Shown: piece after piece, positions 4,137 to 7,999 of the stretch
Numbering within the stretch: the stretch's first letter is position 1
How the letters are laid out: each line of letters starts with the position of its first letter
NCBI GenBank assembly: GCA_017961385.1
Contig: JAGCXJ010000157.1
Coordinates: 1 to 7,999, forward strand
DNA: 7,999 bases
Source: Lachnospiraceae bacterium
GTDB lineage: Bacteria; Bacillota; Clostridia; Lachnospirales; Lachnospiraceae
Direction of reading: 5' to 3'
The notes under the pieces: model-generated
Seen by the model: only the letters and a program-made list of their open reading frames with translations
Told to the model about the DNA's origin: nothing
Databases searched by the model: none
Program-made: the position numbers and the translations under genes

Positions 4137-4766
4137 ATGGATATTTCCGGTATTTCAGTAAATACACAAAACAGTATAAGGATCGATTGCGGAAAGATCA
4201 TATATGTTGATCCGCTTGATATCAGACAGGAATCGCATGATGCTGATTACATCTTTATAACTCATGATCATTATGATCATTTTTCACTTGAGGATATCAA
4301 TAAGGTGCTAAAACGGGAAACACAATTTGTAGTGCCGCAGAAGATGGACATCAGAGTGAGGAAAAATACGCCTGTGGGACGCAATCTGGCTGTCATCGCG
4401 GGTCAAAACTATGAGACTGATGATCTTACCTTTGAAACCGTTGCGGCCTATAATCTGATCAAACCGTTTCATCGAAAAAGTGACGGATGGGTCGGATATA
4501 TCCTGAATATAGATGACACAAGAGTATATATCGCCGGTGATACGGATGCGACAAGGGAAGCTAAAAATGTGAAATGCGATATAGCTATGGTACCGATCGG
4601 CGGAACATATACGATGAACTATAAGGAGGCAGCAGCTCTTATCAATAAGATCGCACCAAAATATGCCATACCGACTCATTACGGAAGTATAGTCGGGGAT
4701 AAACAGGACGGTGAGAGATTTAAACAGCTTGTAGATGAAAAGATAAATGTAGTGTTAAAGCTCTAA
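4137..4766 (+). CDS. metallo-beta-lactamase-fold metal-dependent hydrolase
   Basis: A 209-residue cytoplasmic enzyme of the UPF0173/UlaG-like group of the metallo-beta-lactamase superfamily. The metal site is visible: T-H-D-H-Y-D-H at 42-48 (H43, H45, D47, H48), H112 in the middle strand region, D135 in AGDTD, and H181 in PTHYG. These are the ligands for a dinuclear centre, usually Zn or Mn. The compact length and absence of a lactamase insert fit small hydrolases with phosphoester or lactone substrates; the substrate here is unknown. AGGAGAAGG lies just before the ATG and overlaps the upstream stop codon. It is followed 16 nt later by the lipoprotein gene. The superfamily call is secure and the specific reaction is not. 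Confidence 0.92.
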   Translation: MDISGISVNTQNSIRIDCGKIIYVDPLDIRQESHDADYIFITHDHYDHFSLEDINKVLKRETQFVVPQKMDIRVRKNTPVGRNLAVIAGQNYETDDLTFETVAAYNLIKPFHRKSDGWVGYILNIDDTRVYIAGDTDATREAKNVKCDIAMVPIGGTYTMNYKEAAALINKIAPKYAIPTHYGSIVGDKQDGERFKQLVDEKINVVLKL

Positions 4767-4782
4767 GGGAAGGGAAGAAGTG

Positions 4783-5841
4783 ATGAGAAAAAAGCTGTCT
4801 GTATATTTTGTGATGATCCTTTGCATCTTTAATCTTTTTTCCTGCTCAAAAGACAAGTATGAACCGGTGACGGAAGATGAACAGGTTGAAGATATAGAAA
4901 CAGAGGATGACGAAGAGGAAACAAATGAGCCGACGAAATCTATTATCAAAGTAGAAAAGGAAGAAACAGAGCCTGCAAGTGAGGTTAAGCCTTCTGAAGA
5001 AGTCAAAAAGGATGAACCAAGCCTAAAGAGTTATCTGATGAGGATCGCCTCTGTAAAAGAAGATGAAGTTGTTTTGTTTGATCAGAGAGACTTCGATAAT
5101 GACGGTGCGCAGGAGGCATTTGCCATTATTGGCGAGATAGTGGAAGACTACGGCGATCAGAAGGTAGCTTCAGGCAGTATCTGGTTTATCTCAAAAGACG
5201 GATGCAGAAAGATAAAGGAAACAAACGGGATGGGCTTTTTTGACAAGGATCGCCTCATGAAGATGGGCGATACCGATTATATCCTGTTTGACGAAGTCTA
5301 TGTGACGGCACTTGTAACAGATGCATGGTACGTATCTGACGGCATGCCGGTGGAGACGCCCTTTTCCGCAAAGGGAGAGATAGTTATAGATCAGAACGAA
5401 AAAGACAGATTTGCCATCGTGGATGATTGCTATGATGCGGAGTATTATCCTGCTGATGATCACTGGCTTGGACATACATGGAAGAAGTATTACTTCTTTT
5501 ATAACGATGAGGATGGAAAGATATATGAGTACGGCGGCACTGACATCTCGGTTGAGACAGCTGAGTACTGGTGCGGATTTGATATCGTTGATAAGTATCT
5601 TCCGAAGGGTGATCAGGTTGACAGTCTTTTCTGCAGGGGAAACGGCCTTGTCGTTTTAAACTATGAGCATAAAGAAGGCGATTCAATAACGTATTATCAT
5701 TACATTTATGATTTTACAAAGGAAAGCCTGGTTGACGAAATGGGAGAGATAACAGGTGAAGAACCTCTGTGGGGTATATATCTTGAGGCTTTATGCCCTG
5801 AGATCGCAAACTATCCCGAGGTACCCGGTCCAAATATGTAA
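4783..5841 (+). CDS. predicted lipoprotein with acidic linker
   Basis: A 352-residue protein. Residues 1-21 form a lipoprotein signal: basic MRKK, a hydrophobic stretch, then L-F-S-C with C21 as the lipidated cysteine. This places the mature protein on the outer face of the cell membrane. Residues 25-80 are a strongly acidic Glu/Asp/Thr linker, probably disordered. From about 82 to 352 there is a globular domain rich in Tyr, Trp and Asp. Its R-D-F-D-N-D-G-A-Q-E-A-F (102-113) is a D-x-D-x-D-G calcium-type loop like those in FG-GAP/VCBS and related extracellular repeats. I recognise no catalytic motif. ATG 4783 is chosen over GTG 4780 because of its better distance to the AGGGAAGGGAAG. Substrate binding or surface sensing is a guess. 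Confidence 0.85.
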   Translation: MRKKLSVYFVMILCIFNLFSCSKDKYEPVTEDEQVEDIETEDDEEETNEPTKSIIKVEKEETEPASEVKPSEEVKKDEPSLKSYLMRIASVKEDEVVLFDQRDFDNDGAQEAFAIIGEIVEDYGDQKVASGSIWFISKDGCRKIKETNGMGFFDKDRLMKMGDTDYILFDEVYVTALVTDAWYVSDGMPVETPFSAKGEIVIDQNEKDRFAIVDDCYDAEYYPADDHWLGHTWKKYYFFYNDEDGKIYEYGGTDISVETAEYWCGFDIVDKYLPKGDQVDSLFCRGNGLVVLNYEHKEGDSITYYHYIYDFTKESLVDEMGEITGEEPLWGIYLEALCPEIANYPEVPGPNM

Positions 5842-5855
5842 AAAGGAGATTTATC

Positions 5856-6332
5856 ATGGCAGACAGCTTAGTAGCATATTTTTCGGCAAGCGGAACAACA
5901 AAGAAGCTTGCAGCTAATCTGGCGGATTCTATAGGTGCTGATCTTTTTGAGATAGTGACCAAACAACCATATACAAGATCTGATCTTAACTGGATCAATC
6001 CAAAGAGCAGAAGCTCGCTTGAGATGAAGGACAGATTCGCCAGACCTGATATAGCATCTCATGTTGAAGATATGGATAAATATGATGTCATATTTATCGG
6101 ATTTCCGATATGGTGGTATCGTGAACCTTCGATCATAGATACATTTGCTCAGTCTTATGATTTTACAGGAAAGAAGATAGTACCCTTTGCCACATCCGGG
6201 ACAAGCGGCATCGGAGATTCGGGGAAAAATATCGCTGACATCGCAAAGGGTGCCGATGTTGAAGAAGGCCTGAGATTTAAGGCAAGAGCATCCAAAGATG
6301 AATTAAGGGAATGGGCAAAGAGATACCTATGA
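5856..6332 (+). CDS. flavodoxin family protein
   Basis: A 158-residue cytoplasmic flavoprotein. After the first strand (LVAYFS) the FMN phosphate loop reads S10-A-S-G-T-T-K16. D77-V-I-F-I-G-F-P-I-W-W-Y (77-88) is the strand and loop that stack on the isoalloxazine ring, and PFATSGTSGIGDSG (110-123) is the third FMN-contacting loop. These features match the flavodoxin_4-type proteins common in Firmicutes, which serve as NAD(P)H:quinone or nitro reductase-like electron carriers more often than as classical ferredoxin substitutes. AAGGAGAT lies before the ATG. The stop overlaps the next gene (ATGA at 6329-6332), so the two are probably translated together. No dedicated partner reductase is visible here. 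Confidence 0.93.
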   Translation: MADSLVAYFSASGTTKKLAANLADSIGADLFEIVTKQPYTRSDLNWINPKSRSSLEMKDRFARPDIASHVEDMDKYDVIFIGFPIWWYREPSIIDTFAQSYDFTGKKIVPFATSGTSGIGDSGKNIADIAKGADVEEGLRFKARASKDELREWAKRYL

Positions 6333-7198
6333 ATTTTGAAGCATTTGTTAATGATATCACAGACAATAAATGGAATGTCTTTGGGACAGAGGTATATAAG
6401 GAAAATGAACTCATCCATACATGGGGAGATACGTATGGACTTCACGAGATCTACTCGGCAACAAAGACTGTTTTATCTGTTGCAGTCGGTATGGCATATG
6501 ATGAAGGACTGATAGATCTTAACAGATCTGTGCTGGATTATCTTCCCAAGAAGGAAACTTCTCTTATATCCGATAAACAGCTGGATCTATTTAAAAAGAT
6601 AAACATTGAGAGACTGCTTACGATGTCAGTCTGCGGATTCGAGTTTAGAGCCGAAGGCGACAACTGGCTTGAGTTTGCATTAAACAGCCAAGTAGAGCCT
6701 GATAGAAAAGAGTTTAACTACAGCAACATAAGCGCATATCTTGCAGGGGTATGCCTTACGCATGCGATAGGATGTGACCTGGGAGAGTTTATTGAAAAGC
6801 GGCTGTTTAAGCCACTGAATATTGAAAACTATGAATATGGCAGATCGCCTGAAGGGTATTTCTATGGCGCGTCGGCCATGAAGCTTTCGGTTCATGATCT
6901 TAGCAAGATAGGCATCCTTTTATATAACGGCGGAACATTTGACGGTAAAAGGATAGTCTCAAAGGAGTATGTTGATCTGGCTACATCCGTAAGAGTGATG
7001 AACCGTGAAGGCGGATACGGATATTTCATATGGAAGTACAGGAACGGATTTTCAATTAACGGGAAATTAAAGCAAAAGTGCTACGTGCTTAAGGATGAAG
7101 GTCTGATAGTCACATACTTGTCGCATATCGAAGATGAGTCACATGATCTTTTAAAGAGCATGGAAAAGAACATACTTCAAATAAAAGCGGAGGGATAA
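6329..7198 (+). CDS. beta-lactamase-fold serine hydrolase
   Basis: A 289-residue protein of the class C beta-lactamase/DD-peptidase/esterase superfamily. S43-A-T-K46 is the catalytic S-x-x-K, and Y131-S-N133 is the Y-x-N motif. The third element is only loosely recognisable around F241-S-I-N-G-K-L-K-Q, where the usual H/K-x-G is not clear. D-L-S-K-I-G (190-195) and G-G-Y-G-Y-F-I-W (228-235) are typical family landmarks. There is no signal peptide, so it is predicted to be cytoplasmic and to act as an esterase or peptidase rather than on the cell wall. The ATG at 6329 gives a 4-nt overlap with the flavodoxin stop; an in-frame ATG at 6311 lacks a suitably placed ribosome binding site. The physiological substrate is unknown. 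Confidence 0.9.
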   Translation: MNFEAFVNDITDNKWNVFGTEVYKENELIHTWGDTYGLHEIYSATKTVLSVAVGMAYDEGLIDLNRSVLDYLPKKETSLISDKQLDLFKKINIERLLTMSVCGFEFRAEGDNWLEFALNSQVEPDRKEFNYSNISAYLAGVCLTHAIGCDLGEFIEKRLFKPLNIENYEYGRSPEGYFYGASAMKLSVHDLSKIGILLYNGGTFDGKRIVSKEYVDLATSVRVMNREGGYGYFIWKYRNGFSINGKLKQKCYVLKDEGLIVTYLSHIEDESHDLLKSMEKNILQIKAEG

Positions 7199-7202
7199 TG
7201 AT

Positions 7203-7376
7203 ATGGAAACCTGGTATTACGAAGTAGTTAGCATAGACGGAGATTATGCAAATCTAAAAAGGACAGATATTGAATCTGATGATCTTAAGCTTGTAGCTAG
7301 AGCACTGCTTCCTGCCGAGATAATGGAAGGCAGCAGATTAAAGTATGAGTTCATGCAGTATTTTATGGAGCAGTGA
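7203..7376 (+). CDS. 57-aa small protein, DUF3006-like
   Basis: The ATG at 7203 follows GGAGGG at 7189-7194 with 8 nt spacing, and the frame closes with TGA at 7374-7376. The product reads WYYEVVSIDGDYANLK, then a short acidic turn, then ALLPAEIMEGSRLKYEF. The strand-G-D-Y-A ... LP-x-x-x-x-E-G-x-x-L layout resembles the small DUF3006 family of Firmicutes, which has no known function. That is a pattern match from memory. There is no signal peptide or membrane helix. It is packed between its neighbours (4 nt after one stop, 1 nt before the next start), which strongly supports translation. An earlier ATG at 7198 is out of frame and closes within a few codons of poor context. Confidence 0.75.
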   Translation: METWYYEVVSIDGDYANLKRTDIESDDLKLVARALLPAEIMEGSRLKYEFMQYFMEQ

Positions 7377-7377
7377 T

Positions 7378-7999
7378 ATGAATTTTTCTGATGATTTTAA
7401 GATCGGTTCTATGAAGGAACTCATTGATCTCATAGATGAGGTCGGATTTGTTCCGTTCTTTACAAACGAGATAGAAGGATTTTCTCTTGAAGAGCACATA
7501 GCAAGCGGCTGCTGGTATAACGACGGTGACAACGGCTTCTGGGATGCATGGGAATGGAAGGGCCCGGTAATTAGAGAGATGAAGTGCGCCTACGGCAAGT
7601 TTCTCAAAAACAAGGCAATGTATATCAGCCCGAAATGGTTTCCGGATTTTGCAAACTACAGAAGAGACGGATATGATTTTGATGCCAGATTCGATGACGG
7701 GCTTGCTTCATTCTATGACAGGGAACTGTTTGAGCTTCTGGATGAAAATGCTCCCGTTATGTCCAAGCAGTTAAAACAGATCGGTCATTATGGCAAAGGC
7801 GGCAAAAAAGGCTTTGATACGATGATAACCAGACTGCAGAAGCAGTGCTATGTGATAAGCAGTGATTTTAAGTATTCTATAGATAAAAACGGAAATACCT
7901 ACGGCTGGGGTGTAGCTGAATATTCAACTCCCGAGAAATTCATGGGAAAGAAATTTAAAGATGCTGTCTATAAACATACTCCTGAACAGTCATATGAAA
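7378..7999 (+). CDS. AlkZ-related protein, 3' partial
   Basis: The ATG at 7378 follows GGAG at 7367-7370 and starts one base after the previous stop. The frame is open to the window edge, giving 207 codons. The segments GFVPFFTNEIEGFSLEEH (23-40), WEWKGPVIREMKCAYGKF (58-75), PKWFPDFANYRRDGYDFDARFDDGLA (85-110) and GKGGKKGFDTMITRLQKQ (139-156) match what I remember of the family named AlkZ-related, common in clostridial genomes. AlkZ itself is a winged-helix DNA glycosylase with a Q-x-Q catalytic motif. R152-L-Q-K-Q156 could be its equivalent, but that is an inference. The function of this family is not established to my knowledge. The C-terminus lies beyond the window. Confidence 0.8.
   Translation, partial: MNFSDDFKIGSMKELIDLIDEVGFVPFFTNEIEGFSLEEHIASGCWYNDGDNGFWDAWEWKGPVIREMKCAYGKFLKNKAMYISPKWFPDFANYRRDGYDFDARFDDGLASFYDRELFELLDENAPVMSKQLKQIGHYGKGGKKGFDTMITRLQKQCYVISSDFKYSIDKNGNTYGWGVAEYSTPEKFMGKKFKDAVYKHTPEQSYE

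Noticed and set aside
4755..5006. Serine-rich open frame on the minus strand
   Set aside because: It is the complement of the Glu/Asp-rich linker of the lipoprotein, so it is a compositional shadow.
6311..7198. ATG at 6311 as the serine hydrolase start
   Set aside because: The purine-rich sequence is too close, and the ATG at 6329 gives the typical ATGA overlap and a family-like N-terminus.

Overview
The window looks like chromosomal DNA of an anaerobic Firmicute, most likely a Lachnospiraceae member of the Butyrivibrio/Pseudobutyrivibrio type. This rests on moderately AT-rich genes with many AGA and ATA codons, purine-rich ribosome binding sites before nearly every gene, sigma-A-like promoters, and recognisable clostridial protein families. 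The genus is an inference, not something the sequence proves. All genes lie on the + strand.

Layout. (1) Positions 2-1852 hold the 3' part of a large protein with a C-terminal TerD-like (tellurium-resistance/stress family) domain. It is followed by a possible 40-codon gene and a strong rho-independent terminator at 2008-2047. (2) Positions 2048-2693 are a tightly packed array of eight tRNA genes: Ser-TGA, Arg-ACG, Gln-CTG, Gln-TTG, Arg-TCT, Ser-GCT, Trp-CCA and Cys-GCA. Spacers are 3-11 nt and no gene encodes the 3' CCA. Several have stem mismatches, worst in Arg-TCT and Gln-TTG. (3) After a 120-base spacer with an inverted repeat overlapping a promoter, a two-gene unit encodes an ArsC/Spx-family protein and a small basic protein. 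It ends in a terminator that overlaps the last codons. (4) A consensus-like promoter at 3373-3401 starts a run of seven closely spaced genes reaching the window end: a four-helix membrane protein with a possible immunity-type N-terminal domain, a metallo-beta-lactamase-fold hydrolase, a lipoprotein, a flavodoxin, a beta-lactamase-fold serine hydrolase, a 57-residue protein, and the start of an AlkZ-related protein.

How the genes work together. Spacings in the last run are 8, 16 and 14 nt, then a 4-nt overlap, then 4 and 1 nt, with no terminator seen between genes. Co-transcription is therefore likely, but the products do not form an obvious pathway. The flavodoxin and serine hydrolase look translationally coupled.

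The most unusual object is the tRNA array. It combines dense packing, missing CCA, an internal duplication linking the two Arg genes, non-canonical stems in five of eight members, and a terminator whose T-tract touches the first tRNA. No mobile-element genes, rRNA, CRISPR array or insertion sequence were seen.
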